Shown here in pieces: positions 1-6,587 of a stretch of DNA of 15,467 nucleotides; the first letter of the stretch is position 1, and every line of letters begins with the position of its first letter. Source of the stretch: Verrucomicrobia bacterium UBA1727 (lineage in GTDB: Bacteria; Verrucomicrobiota; Kiritimatiellia; RFP12; UBA1067); NCBI GenBank assembly GCA_002315875.1, contig DCIL01000023.1, positions 15,376 through 30,842 on the forward strand, read 5' to 3'. The position numbers and the translations under genes are program-made. The notes below the pieces were generated by a model. That model was not told where the DNA came from. It made no database searches and was given only the letters and a program-made list of their open reading frames with translations.

Positions 1-1
1 C

Positions 2-712
2 AATCCGACCGGCTATACGGCGACGATTGAGGACGCCAAACGTATCGTTGCCGCGGTCAAGGCGGTGGCCGAGACCGGCAAGAAGGTCGTGGTCGTTCTT
101 GATGATGCCTATTTCGGGCTTGTGTACGAAGAGGGCATCCACAACGAATCGCTCTTCGCCGAATTCGCCACGCTGCATCGGAATGTGCTGGCGGTCAAGT
201 TGGACGGCACGACGAAGGAGGACTACGTCTGGGGGCTTCGCGTCGGTTTCATGCTCTTTGGATTCAAGGGTGCGACGGTCGAGCAACTCAAGGCCTTTGA
301 GGCGAAGACCGCGGGCAATGTGCGCAGCAGCATCTCCAACGCTTCTTCGATCGGACAGAACGCCGCGATTGCCGCGTATCAGGACAAGGCCTACAATCGT
401 CAGAAGACGCAGAAGTACAAGGTTCTGAAGTCGCGCTATCTCGAGATTCGCAAGATCTTCGCGAAGCATCCTGAGTACGCCGAGTATTTCGAAGTGATGC
501 CGTTCAATTCCGGATATTTCATGTGCGTCAAGCCGATCGGTGTCGATGCCGAGCGCGTTCGCCGTCATCTCATCTCCAATTACTCGACCGGCACGGTGGT
601 GTTGAGCGGACTCATCCGCATCGCGTTCTCCACTACGCCTAAGGCAAAGCTGGCGCGGCTTTTCCAGAATGTCGCCAATGCGATCGCCGACGTCCGTCTC
701 CTACCGAGATAA
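2..712 (+). CDS. PLP-dependent aminotransferase, class I/II fold (5' end outside window)
   Basis: This is the C-terminal 236 residues of a fold-type I pyridoxal-phosphate aminotransferase; the reading frame is open from base 2, so the gene begins before the window. The first visible residues are NPTGY, the conserved NPxG loop. DDAYFGLVY follows, giving the Asp and Tyr that hold the cofactor ring. The Schiff-base lysine is probably the K of DGTTKEDYVWGLRVGF (codon 215-217). The DDAYFGL and KLDGxTKE patterns resemble a roughly 430-residue aminotransferase family I recall from Bacteroidetes and Firmicutes. The amino-acid substrate cannot be read from the sequence. The gene ends with TAA, and the next transcription signal, the tRNA promoter, starts 14 bases later. 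No hairpin-plus-T-run terminator separates them. It is not closely related to the second aminotransferase at 9597-10787. Confidence 0.9.
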   Translation, partial: NPTGYTATIEDAKRIVAAVKAVAETGKKVVVVLDDAYFGLVYEEGIHNESLFAEFATLHRNVLAVKLDGTTKEDYVWGLRVGFMLFGFKGATVEQLKAFEAKTAGNVRSSISNASSIGQNAAIAAYQDKAYNRQKTQKYKVLKSRYLEIRKIFAKHPEYAEYFEVMPFNSGYFMCVKPIGVDAERVRRHLISNYSTGTVVLSGLIRIAFSTTPKAKLARLFQNVANAIADVRLLPR

Positions 713-725
713 GCGCACTTTGCAT

Positions 726-755
726 TTGACACATTGGCGCCATTTATAGTATACT
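726..755 (+). promoter_or_regulatory. Sigma-70-type promoter of the tRNA-Ser/tRNA-Gly unit
   Basis: A perfect -35 box TTGACA (726-731) is followed after 18 bases by TATACT (750-755), a 5/6 match to the -10 consensus. Transcription should begin near 762, a few bases before the mature tRNA-Ser 5' end at 770. The bases just after the -10 (ACGCGC, 756-761) are GC-rich, as in stable-RNA promoters under stringent control. That regulation is an inference. TATAGT at 745-750 is a second, poorly spaced -10 candidate. Confidence 0.8.
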
Positions 756-765
756 ACGCGCCAAT
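733..765. repeat. Inverted repeat spanning the -10 region of the tRNA promoter
   Basis: ATTGGCGC (733-740) and GCGCCAAT (758-765) are perfect 8-base inverted copies separated by 17 bases that contain the -10 box. A 10-base palindrome, TAGTATACTA (747-756), lies inside. The left arm falls in the -35/-10 spacer and the right arm covers the expected start site. This suits a dimeric DNA-binding protein that would block the promoter. It is not a terminator because no T-run follows. Confidence 0.45.
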
Positions 766-769
766 TGCA

Positions 770-861
770 GGAGAGATGGCAGAGCCTGGTTGAATGCACA
801 TGACTCGAAATCATGCATACCCGCAAGGGTATCGGGGGTTCGAATCCCTCTCTCTCCGCCA
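770..861 (+). tRNA. tRNA-Ser (anticodon CGA)
   Basis: This is a class II tRNA. Acceptor GGAGAGA (770-776) pairs with TCTCTCC (851-857), followed by discriminator G858 and an encoded CCA (859-861). The anticodon stem CATGA/TCATG encloses loop CTCGAAA, giving anticodon CGA at 806-808, which reads UCG. A long variable arm with a 5-bp stem and a GCAA loop (TACCC/GGGTA) is diagnostic of serine tRNA. The T-loop TTCGAAT is normal. A 13-base spacer leads to tRNA-Gly, and both are probably cut from one precursor. Confidence 0.97.
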
Positions 862-874
862 AGTAGATTAGCCT

Positions 875-948
875 GCGGGCGTAATTCAATGGCAGAATAG
901 GAGCTTCCCAAGCTTCTTACGTGGGTTCGATTCCCATCGCCCGCTCCA
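875..948 (+). tRNA. tRNA-Gly (anticodon CCC)
   Basis: Acceptor GCGGGCG (875-881) pairs with CGCCCGC (938-944), then discriminator U945 and an encoded CCA (946-948). The D-stem is ATTC/GAAT. The anticodon stem GGAGC/GCTTC encloses TTCCCAA, giving anticodon CCC at 907-909, which reads GGG. The T-arm loop is TTCGATT. It is co-transcribed with tRNA-Ser. The recN start codon lies only 21 bases after the CCA, so tRNA 3' processing probably also sets the recN mRNA 5' end if the two share a transcript. Confidence 0.97.
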
Positions 949-966
949 TATTCCTTTGTTGAATAT
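948..966 (+). repeat. AT-rich inverted repeat between tRNA-Gly and recN
   Basis: ATATTC (948-953) and GAATAT (961-966) are inverted copies around a 7-base loop, so RNA could form a short hairpin that abuts the tRNA CCA end and ends just before the GTG of recN. The right arm also lies in the 8-base palindrome GAATATTC (961-968). It could mark RNA processing or be chance; the stem is short and AU-rich. There is no T-run, so it is a poor terminator. Confidence 0.25.
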
Positions 967-969
967 TCG

Positions 970-2592
970 GTGCTAAAAAAGCTGACAGTTTCGAACTTTG
1001 CGATTGTTGAACGGGTTGAAGTTGTTTTTGGCCCGCGTCTTAATGTCATTACCGGTGAGACCGGCGCCGGCAAGTCGGTAATCATGGGGGCGTTGGAGCT
1101 GGTTCTCGGTGGAAGGGCCGAGGCAACGCATGTTCGCGAGGGCGCGAAAGAGGCTGAGATTGAGGCCGAGTTCGAGGGCTTTACCGTCCGTCGAACGATT
1201 ACCGCTTCAGGTAAGAGCCGTGCTTGGATTGACGAAGAATCGATATCGCTGTCCGAATTGAAAGCTCGATGTGACGGCGAGGTTGAGATCCACGGTCCGA
1301 GAGCCAATCAGAAGCTCGTTGAGGAAGATTTCCAACGTGAGGCGCTTGATGCGTTCGCCGGCAAACCGATGACTACGGTCTTCAAATCGTATTCCGATGC
1401 GTGGGCGACATATGCCGCGGTCAAGGCGGAATACGACCGCCTTTCGTCCAGTGAATTTTCCGAAGATCGTCTTGACCTTCTCCGTTATCAGGTCAACGAG
1501 CTCGTATCGGCCAATCTGTCAGATGATGATGATACGATTGCCGAACGTCACGCGGCGGCTGCGCATCGTGAGGAGATTGTTGAGAATGCAAATGCGATCA
1601 CCGATGGGCTGGGCGGAGATCGTGGCGCGGCGGATATGCTCGCGTCCCTTCAGCCGAAGTTCAACCAGATCGCCCGTCATTTTCCCGCGGCGGCGGATTG
1701 GGCATCGAAGGCAGAAGAACTTACGATCGAAATTGAAGAGCTTTCGCGTACGGTGGCGGACGCCGTCTCGCGCCTGGACGGTGAGGAGGAAGACCTCGAT
1801 GCACTCGATGCGCGGCTGACGATAGTCAATCGACTCAAGCGCAAGTATCTCAAAGGTGCGGCGGATGAGGGCGGGGTTTCGCAGCTTATAGAACTGACCG
1901 AAAGAAAGAAGGCGGAACTCGATTCGCTCGAGAATCGAACGGTGCGGCTCGAGGAGTTGTCCGTGAAAGTGGCAGCGGCGCTTTCCGAAGTCGAGAAATG
2001 CGGCAAGGCGCTTACTAAGGTGCGGTGCGCGGCGGCGGAGAAGATGTCGCAGAAAATAACTGCCGCACTTCGATCCCTCGGGTTCGTCCAGGCGGGATTT
2101 TCAATCGCGATTGAAGCTGTTGATCCGACTGCGCACGGGTGCGACCGCGTGATTTACATGTTCGCGCCGAATCCCGGCGAGAGCATACGTCCAATTGCCG
2201 ATATCGCCTCGTCCGGTGAAATCGCGCGTGTGATGCTGGCGCTCAAGGTGGTGCTGGGGCATGGCGGCACGACGCTTGTCTTCGATGAGATTGATGCCAA
2301 TATCGGTGGCGAGACCGGTTGTCAGGTCGGAGCCAGGCTTGCGGCGGTGGCGGATTCCCAGCAGGTAATTGCCATAACCCATTTGCCGCAGACGGCGGTA
2401 TTCGGGCATTGTCATCTCGTGGTTTCGAAGAGCGTAGCTGGCGGACGCACCCGCACTCAGATTCATGAGGTATCGGGCGAAGACCGTGTCAGGGAAATTG
2501 CCAGAATGTTAGGTGGTGAAAAACTTACGAGTGTCGTGATGCGACACGCAAAAGAGTTGCTCGAGCTGAAGAAGGGGAGTGAGACAAAATGA
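970..2592 (+). CDS. recN: DNA repair protein RecN
   Basis: RecN is an SMC-like ATPase that acts early in double-strand-break repair, holding broken ends for RecA-dependent recombination. The 540-residue product is close to the usual 550-560. The N-terminus (MLKKLTVSNFAIV) is typical, which fixes the GTG start at 970. Walker A is GETGAGKS (29-36). A long helical, charged middle (about 150-350) corresponds to the coiled-coil arm. The ABC signature is SSGEIAR (about 414-420) and Walker B is LVFDEID, with D439 and E440. The usual IHGQH segment after the first ATPase half reads IHGPRANQ here, a modest divergence. There is no Shine-Dalgarno sequence and only 21 bases separate it from tRNA-Gly, so it is probably read from the tRNA promoter. 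I see no LexA-type box. Its TGA stop overlaps the next ATG (ATGA). Confidence 0.95.
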   Translation: MLKKLTVSNFAIVERVEVVFGPRLNVITGETGAGKSVIMGALELVLGGRAEATHVREGAKEAEIEAEFEGFTVRRTITASGKSRAWIDEESISLSELKARCDGEVEIHGPRANQKLVEEDFQREALDAFAGKPMTTVFKSYSDAWATYAAVKAEYDRLSSSEFSEDRLDLLRYQVNELVSANLSDDDDTIAERHAAAAHREEIVENANAITDGLGGDRGAADMLASLQPKFNQIARHFPAAADWASKAEELTIEIEELSRTVADAVSRLDGEEEDLDALDARLTIVNRLKRKYLKGAADEGGVSQLIELTERKKAELDSLENRTVRLEELSVKVAAALSEVEKCGKALTKVRCAAAEKMSQKITAALRSLGFVQAGFSIAIEAVDPTAHGCDRVIYMFAPNPGESIRPIADIASSGEIARVMLALKVVLGHGGTTLVFDEIDANIGGETGCQVGARLAAVADSQQVIAITHLPQTAVFGHCHLVVSKSVAGGRTRTQIHEVSGEDRVREIARMLGGEKLTSVVMRHAKELLELKKGSETK

Positions 2593-3671
2593 AGAAGTCG
2601 CCGTTTCCGGTGGAATTCACGTGTGATGTATTTGACACGGAAAACGAGTTGTTGGCCAAAACCATCAAGTCCGCATTGGAGGTTGCCATTCCGCGGGTTT
2701 TGATCGTAGCCGATACAAACTTCGTCCAACGCAATGATGGCATTGGGCTAAAGATCGGTGCCTATATGCAGCGGTATGGACTTGAACTGGCTGCAGCGCC
2801 GATAGTGTTCAACGGAGGAGAACGACTTAAGACCGATGGTTTCGGCTCGGTGCTTGCGGTGGTAACGGCGGCGATCAGGGCGCTTCTCGGCGACGATGGT
2901 TTGATTCTGGCGATCGGTGGTGGTTCGCTTCTTGATGCCGCAGGCATGGCTGCTGGTCTCGCTCGCGGAGGCATCAAGATGATTCGCATACCCACCACAC
3001 CGGCTGCGATGATTGACTCGGTCTACGCCGAGCGCTGTTCAATCAATGCCGGCGGGGTTAAGGACGCGGTGCGCGTGACTTCAATTCCGTCCGCTGCCAT
3101 CATTGACACCACGCTGGCCTCGACGGTGCTCGATGGCGTGTGGAACGGTGGCTTTGGTGAGGCGGTGCGCATTGCCGCCGCGGCCGATGCTTCGCTCCTG
3201 AAGCGGCTCGCGGAATGTGCCGCGGACTACAGTGGGCGCAATGACGAACTGCTCGATGAAATCGTCGATAAGATATTTGCAATCAGGCAGAAGAAATCCA
3301 TTCCTCCTTTCGCCGAATGGATTGCCGCGCGACTGGAGGCGATGAGCAATTGGAAGCTTCCGCATGGCTATGCCGTTCCTTTTGGCATCGCAATCGAGAG
3401 TGCCTATTCGGTGTCCAAGGGACTCCTCAAGGCCGATGATCGCGTAATGATTATGACGGCCCTGCAGAAGAGCGGCGCGCTCGACGGTGCACTGCAATCC
3501 AAGGCGCTCCTCGTTCAAACCGATAATGTGATCCATGGATTGAAAGAGTGGCGTCTCCTGGAAGGCACCGAAGAAATACCTTGTCTTTCTGGGCTCGGAA
3601 AGGTATCCAAAGCGCCTATAGACGAGCAACTTTACCGAGAGATTCTTCTCTCTGATGTCCTTAATTTCTGA
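2589..3671 (+). CDS. Dehydroquinate-synthase-fold protein (EboD-like), active site degenerate
   Basis: This 360-residue protein has the NAD-binding half of the dehydroquinate synthase / iron-alcohol-dehydrogenase fold: VLIVAD (37-42), the glycine signature AIGGGSLLDAAG (108-119) and RIPTTPAAMIDS (133-144). The tail FAEWIAARLEAM...LPHGYAVPFGIAIES recalls EboD-type relatives. By hand alignment to DHQS, the metal ligands correspond to E191 (kept), E243 (normally His) and H259 (kept). The second His of the FGHTxGHA motif is A247, its Asn is P240, and two lysines are R149 and R194. About 25 residues are missing before that motif. True DHQS chemistry is therefore unlikely; it may have another substrate or be a non-catalytic relative. 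The start overlaps the recN stop by 4 bases with AAGGGGAG (2572-2579) 9 bases upstream, so translation is coupled to recN. A glycerol-1-phosphate dehydrogenase role is possible but less likely. Confidence 0.75.
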   Translation: MKKSPFPVEFTCDVFDTENELLAKTIKSALEVAIPRVLIVADTNFVQRNDGIGLKIGAYMQRYGLELAAAPIVFNGGERLKTDGFGSVLAVVTAAIRALLGDDGLILAIGGGSLLDAAGMAAGLARGGIKMIRIPTTPAAMIDSVYAERCSINAGGVKDAVRVTSIPSAAIIDTTLASTVLDGVWNGGFGEAVRIAAAADASLLKRLAECAADYSGRNDELLDEIVDKIFAIRQKKSIPPFAEWIAARLEAMSNWKLPHGYAVPFGIAIESAYSVSKGLLKADDRVMIMTALQKSGALDGALQSKALLVQTDNVIHGLKEWRLLEGTEEIPCLSGLGKVSKAPIDEQLYREILLSDVLNF

Positions 3672-3673
3672 TG

Positions 3674-3703
3674 TTGATTTACCACAAGTACATGTGGTAT
3701 AAT
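3674..3703 (+). promoter_or_regulatory. Promoter of the potD-like/nadK/kinase/nfo operon
   Basis: TTGATT (3674-3679) and a perfect TATAAT (3698-3703) are spaced by 18 bases. Initiation normally falls 6-8 bases after the -10, near 3709-3711, and the ATG is at 3712. The mRNA should therefore be leaderless or nearly so. No Shine-Dalgarno sequence exists in the bases before the ATG, which fits. The -35 box lies just after the previous stop codon. Confidence 0.75.
3681..3698. promoter_or_regulatory. 18-bp near-palindrome filling the promoter spacer (putative operator)
   Basis: ACCACAAGTACATGTGGT reads the same on both strands at 16 of 18 positions, with perfect 6-base arms ACCACA/TGTGGT around a GTAC centre. 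It occupies almost the whole spacer, from 2 bases after the -35 box to the first base of the -10 box. This is the classic place for a repressor or a spacer-twisting activator. No T-run follows on either strand, so it is not a good intrinsic terminator. I do not recognise the site as that of a named regulator. Confidence 0.6.
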
Positions 3704-3711
3704 GCGGCATC

Positions 3712-4875
3712 ATGAAAACTATACTTAAAACTGTTGGGACGGCGCTTGCCATCAGCGCATTTGCCGTCGGGTGCAATCAGGAAAAAGAAGTCGCCGGAAC
3801 CGATCTTTCCGCACAGGCGCTTGCCGCCGCTCAGGCCAGCGGACTGCGTCCACCCGATTCCGGATCCGGCGGAGAACTCCACGTCTACACTTGGTGCGAT
3901 TACATCGCTCCGGACGTGATCGAGTCGTTTGAACGCGCGCTCAAGGTCAAGGTTGTCGTTGATACGTTCGACTCCAATGAGGCGATGTACGCGAAGCTCA
4001 AGGCGGGCGGAACCGGTTATGACATCATCATGCCTTCGTCCTATCAGATCGCCACGATGGCGAAGGAGAAGATGATTCAGGAACTCGATCATTCCAAGAT
4101 CCCGAACGTCCGCAAGAACTTCGACCTGAGGTTCAAGGGACAGATCCTCGATCCGTCCTTCAAGTATAACGTTCCGTATGCCGTGACCTATACCGGTTTC
4201 GCGTATGACAAGAACAAGATGCCGAAGGGCGCTGAGGTCGCCAGCTGGACGATTCTCGCCAATGCCGCGCTCAAGGGACGCATCTCGCTTCTGGATGACA
4301 TTCGTGAAGTCATCGGCGCCGGTCTCATGTCCCTCGGCTATTCGGTCAACTCCACGTCGGCGGACGAGATCAACAAGGCGGTTGCCCAGGTTCTCAAGTG
4401 GCGCACCAACGTCCGCAAGTTCGATGGCGAGAGCTACAAGACCGAAGTTCCGGCCGGTTCGATCTGGCTCGGACACGGTTATTCCACCGACATCACCCAG
4501 GTCATCGTCGGCGACGAAGAGTCCGGCGCTCCCGCGCGTGACGACATCGGCTTCGCGCTTCCGAAGGAGGGTTATTCGATCGCCTTCGATGAAATGGTCA
4601 TTGCTGCCGATGCCAAGCGCAAGGATCTCGCCTACGCCTTCATCAACTACATTTACGAGGGCGATGTGGCGAAGGTCAACATGGAGTACATTTGCGGACC
4701 CAATCCCGTCAAGCCCGGCATCGACGCCCTCGAAGATGACTATCGCAAGCTCATCATCCTTACGCCGGAACAGCTCAAGCACGGTCAGGTGATCAAGGGC
4801 TTCGATGACAAGCCGGAGATCATGGAGCTCTACAACAAGGCCTGGGACCGCATCAAGGCGACCGAAGGCAAATGA
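3712..4875 (+). CDS. potD: Polyamine-type ABC substrate-binding lipoprotein (PotD-like)
   Basis: This is a periplasmic solute-binding lipoprotein that would deliver spermidine or putrescine to an ABC permease. Residues 1-20 form a signal peptide with lipobox FAVGC, so C21 is the lipid-anchored cysteine. A flexible Ala/Gly-rich linker runs to about residue 54. The binding domain then starts ELHVYTWCDYIAPDVIESFE, matching the PotD N-terminus. By hand alignment to E. coli PotD, the carboxylates that hold the polyamine amines are kept: D196 and E199 in LLDDIREV, and the Asp of IAFDE. The aromatic W61 and the W of IWLGHGY are also kept; one pocket Trp appears replaced. The length of 387 is normal for the family plus the linker. 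No permease or ATPase gene lies nearby, so the transporter partners are encoded elsewhere or the protein is a sensor. Its TGA overlaps the nadK start (ATGA). Confidence 0.88.
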   Translation: MKTILKTVGTALAISAFAVGCNQEKEVAGTDLSAQALAAAQASGLRPPDSGSGGELHVYTWCDYIAPDVIESFERALKVKVVVDTFDSNEAMYAKLKAGGTGYDIIMPSSYQIATMAKEKMIQELDHSKIPNVRKNFDLRFKGQILDPSFKYNVPYAVTYTGFAYDKNKMPKGAEVASWTILANAALKGRISLLDDIREVIGAGLMSLGYSVNSTSADEINKAVAQVLKWRTNVRKFDGESYKTEVPAGSIWLGHGYSTDITQVIVGDEESGAPARDDIGFALPKEGYSIAFDEMVIAADAKRKDLAYAFINYIYEGDVAKVNMEYICGPNPVKPGIDALEDDYRKLIILTPEQLKHGQVIKGFDDKPEIMELYNKAWDRIKATEGK

Positions 4876-5654
4876 CCGTCAGGTTTTTCGCAAACACGAA
4901 AAAAGATTATGCCGTAGAAACCCTACGGCATCTAAAGTTGCTCGCCGCCGATTTCGGACTGACGATGACCGAGGCCGAAAAGGCCGATGTCATCATCGCC
5001 ATCGGCGGCGACGGAACCTTGCTCAAGACAGTACATCAATTCCCCGGCATTCCGGCGTTGGGACTTAAGATCGGCGGACTCGGCTACCTTTCCAGCGTCG
5101 AAGAGAAGGACTTTCCGGTTGCAATCGAAAAACTTGCAAAGGGCAGATTCTCAGTCCGTGATCGACTGATGCTCAGCGTAAACGGTGTTAACGCCTTGAA
5201 TGATGTGGTGATTTCACGTATCGGTTCTGGGCATCCCTCGCAGCTTGAACTCACGGCCAACGGTCAGCTCGTCACCAGATACATGTCTGACGGACTCATC
5301 TTCGCGACTCCGACAGGTTCAACCGCATATTCGCTCGCCGCAGGCGGACCGGTGCTGATGCCGTATACGAATTCGATCGTTGTCACTCCCATGAATCCGC
5401 ACGCCCTCGGCATCCGTCCGCTCGTGATGCGCGATGATGTCGTATTCAAGGTCATGGCCTGCGCGAGAACTGCCGGCAATTTCGTAAAATCCGCAGTGTT
5501 CGCCGATGGCGAACAGATTACCGAACTCGAAGAAGGGGGGGCGGTAACGATTGAGAAGTCCGCCTCCACGGCTCGGCTTATCGAGCTTGATGGGTACAAT
5601 CCCTTTGACATTCTCGCTCGTAAACTCGGCTTTTCTGGGAGTAACATCAGATGA
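4872..5654 (+). CDS. nadK: NAD kinase
   Basis: NAD kinase phosphorylates NAD to NADP in the cytoplasm, the only known route to NADP. The signature GGDGT is at 45-49 within IIAIGGDGTLL. It is followed by the glycine-rich GLKIGGLGYLSS, by the NDVVISR segment, and by the long conserved block SDGLIFATPTGSTAYSLAAGGP, where substrate and metal are bound. FADGEQ near the C-terminus also fits. At 260 residues it is shorter than most (280-300), because the N-terminal region before GGDGT is compact. Start and upstream stop overlap as ATGA; the ribosome site (AAGGC) is weak, so translation probably depends on coupling to the potD-like gene. Its own TGA overlaps the next ATG in the same way. Confidence 0.96.
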   Translation: MTVRFFANTKKDYAVETLRHLKLLAADFGLTMTEAEKADVIIAIGGDGTLLKTVHQFPGIPALGLKIGGLGYLSSVEEKDFPVAIEKLAKGRFSVRDRLMLSVNGVNALNDVVISRIGSGHPSQLELTANGQLVTRYMSDGLIFATPTGSTAYSLAAGGPVLMPYTNSIVVTPMNPHALGIRPLVMRDDVVFKVMACARTAGNFVKSAVFADGEQITELEEGGAVTIEKSASTARLIELDGYNPFDILARKLGFSGSNIR

Positions 5655-6580
5655 CACTCGAAGAACTCAACCACGCCGTTGACACCGGTATGATCGATAC
5701 GCTCATCCGTGTCGATGAAGCGCGCCAGGTGAAGCGTCTGTCACATATTGCGGACAACATCACCACCAATCCCGACATCGAGGTCGTTCTGATTGCGGGC
5801 GGTTCTTCGTCCGGCAAGACCACCACGGCCGTGCGTCTTGAAACGCAGCTCATGGTGAACGGACGCAATGCGCTGCATCTTTCAACGGACGATTATTTTG
5901 TCGGGGACGCCAGAAATCCGCGCGACGAAAACGGCAAGTTCGACTACGAACACGTCGAATGCGTAGACATTCCCGCGCTTGTTATGGACATCAAGACGCT
6001 CCTCAAGGGCGGAAGCATCCGCAAGCGCAGGTTCGATTTCATCAATCACGTGCCCACCTACGCGGCTGGAGAACTGACGTTGCCGCAATACGGTTATGTC
6101 ATCCTCGAGGGCATTCATGCGCTCAATCCACGCCTGACCGAAGGAATCGACCGTCTTTCGAAGTACAGCATCTACATCGATCCTAAGCCAAACGTTGACT
6201 TGTATAACGGACTCTATCTCTCTTCAAGGCAGGCACGTCTCATCCGTCGTCTCGTCCGTGACAGCAGGTATCGCAAGATGTCCCCCCTGACCACCATTGG
6301 CATGTGGGACTCCGTTTGCGCCGGTGAAGACAAATGGATCATTCCTTTCCGCGGCAATGCGGACGCAGTATTCGATTCCTACCTTTCGTATGAAGTCTGC
6401 GTTCTCAAGCCGTTTGTCATGGACCTCGTCGATCGCATTCATCAGGAAGGTGCAACCGACGTTCCTTTCATCAGTGATCTTAAGAGTTTGATGATTGAAG
6501 TACGCGGCGTAAATGACCTCAAGGTGCCGGGCGATTCTATCATCCGCGAAACCATCGGCGGTAGCCAGCTTGATTATTGA
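5651..6580 (+). CDS. P-loop nucleoside kinase of the uridine kinase/phosphoribulokinase family
   Basis: This 309-residue protein resembles the kinase half of the large nucleoside kinases that normally carry an N-terminal TGS and tRNA-synthetase-editing-like region (about 550 residues). Walker A is GSSSGKTT (51-58), followed by LSTDDYF (77-83), the acidic substrate-binding motif. Further conserved blocks are VILEGIHALNP, the Arg-rich lid RLIRRLVRDSRYR, GEDKWIIPF, and the C-terminal PGDSIIRETIGGS. The linker EARQVKRLSHIADNI, which precedes the P-loop in long members, is near the N-terminus, so the TGS/editing part is absent rather than split off. nadK fills the upstream DNA. It probably phosphorylates a nucleoside such as uridine; the exact substrate is unknown. 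GGGAG sits 9 bases before the ATG, and the ATGA overlap couples it to nadK. Confidence 0.85.
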   Translation: MTLEELNHAVDTGMIDTLIRVDEARQVKRLSHIADNITTNPDIEVVLIAGGSSSGKTTTAVRLETQLMVNGRNALHLSTDDYFVGDARNPRDENGKFDYEHVECVDIPALVMDIKTLLKGGSIRKRRFDFINHVPTYAAGELTLPQYGYVILEGIHALNPRLTEGIDRLSKYSIYIDPKPNVDLYNGLYLSSRQARLIRRLVRDSRYRKMSPLTTIGMWDSVCAGEDKWIIPFRGNADAVFDSYLSYEVCVLKPFVMDLVDRIHQEGATDVPFISDLKSLMIEVRGVNDLKVPGDSIIRETIGGSQLDY

Positions 6581-6587
6581 TTCTAAA

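Noticed and set aside
770..970. tRNA genes as an integration site for a mobile element
   Set aside because: No integrase, no repeated tRNA 3' end and no change in gene type follow; recN is a core gene.
3681..3698. Dyad after the DHQS-like gene as an intrinsic terminator
   Set aside because: The stem is short and no T-run follows on either strand; its exact placement between -35 and -10 fits an operator better.
3679..4782. Open frame of 367 codons on the minus strand opposite the potD-like gene
   Set aside because: The plus-strand gene has a lipobox, family motifs and promoter; the antisense product has no recognisable domain and would run into the preceding gene's promoter.
6513..6587. Upstream extension of nfo by 25 codons
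   Set aside because: It overlaps the kinase gene by 68 bases and adds a tail absent from the family; ATG 6588 gives the canonical MKIGCH start.
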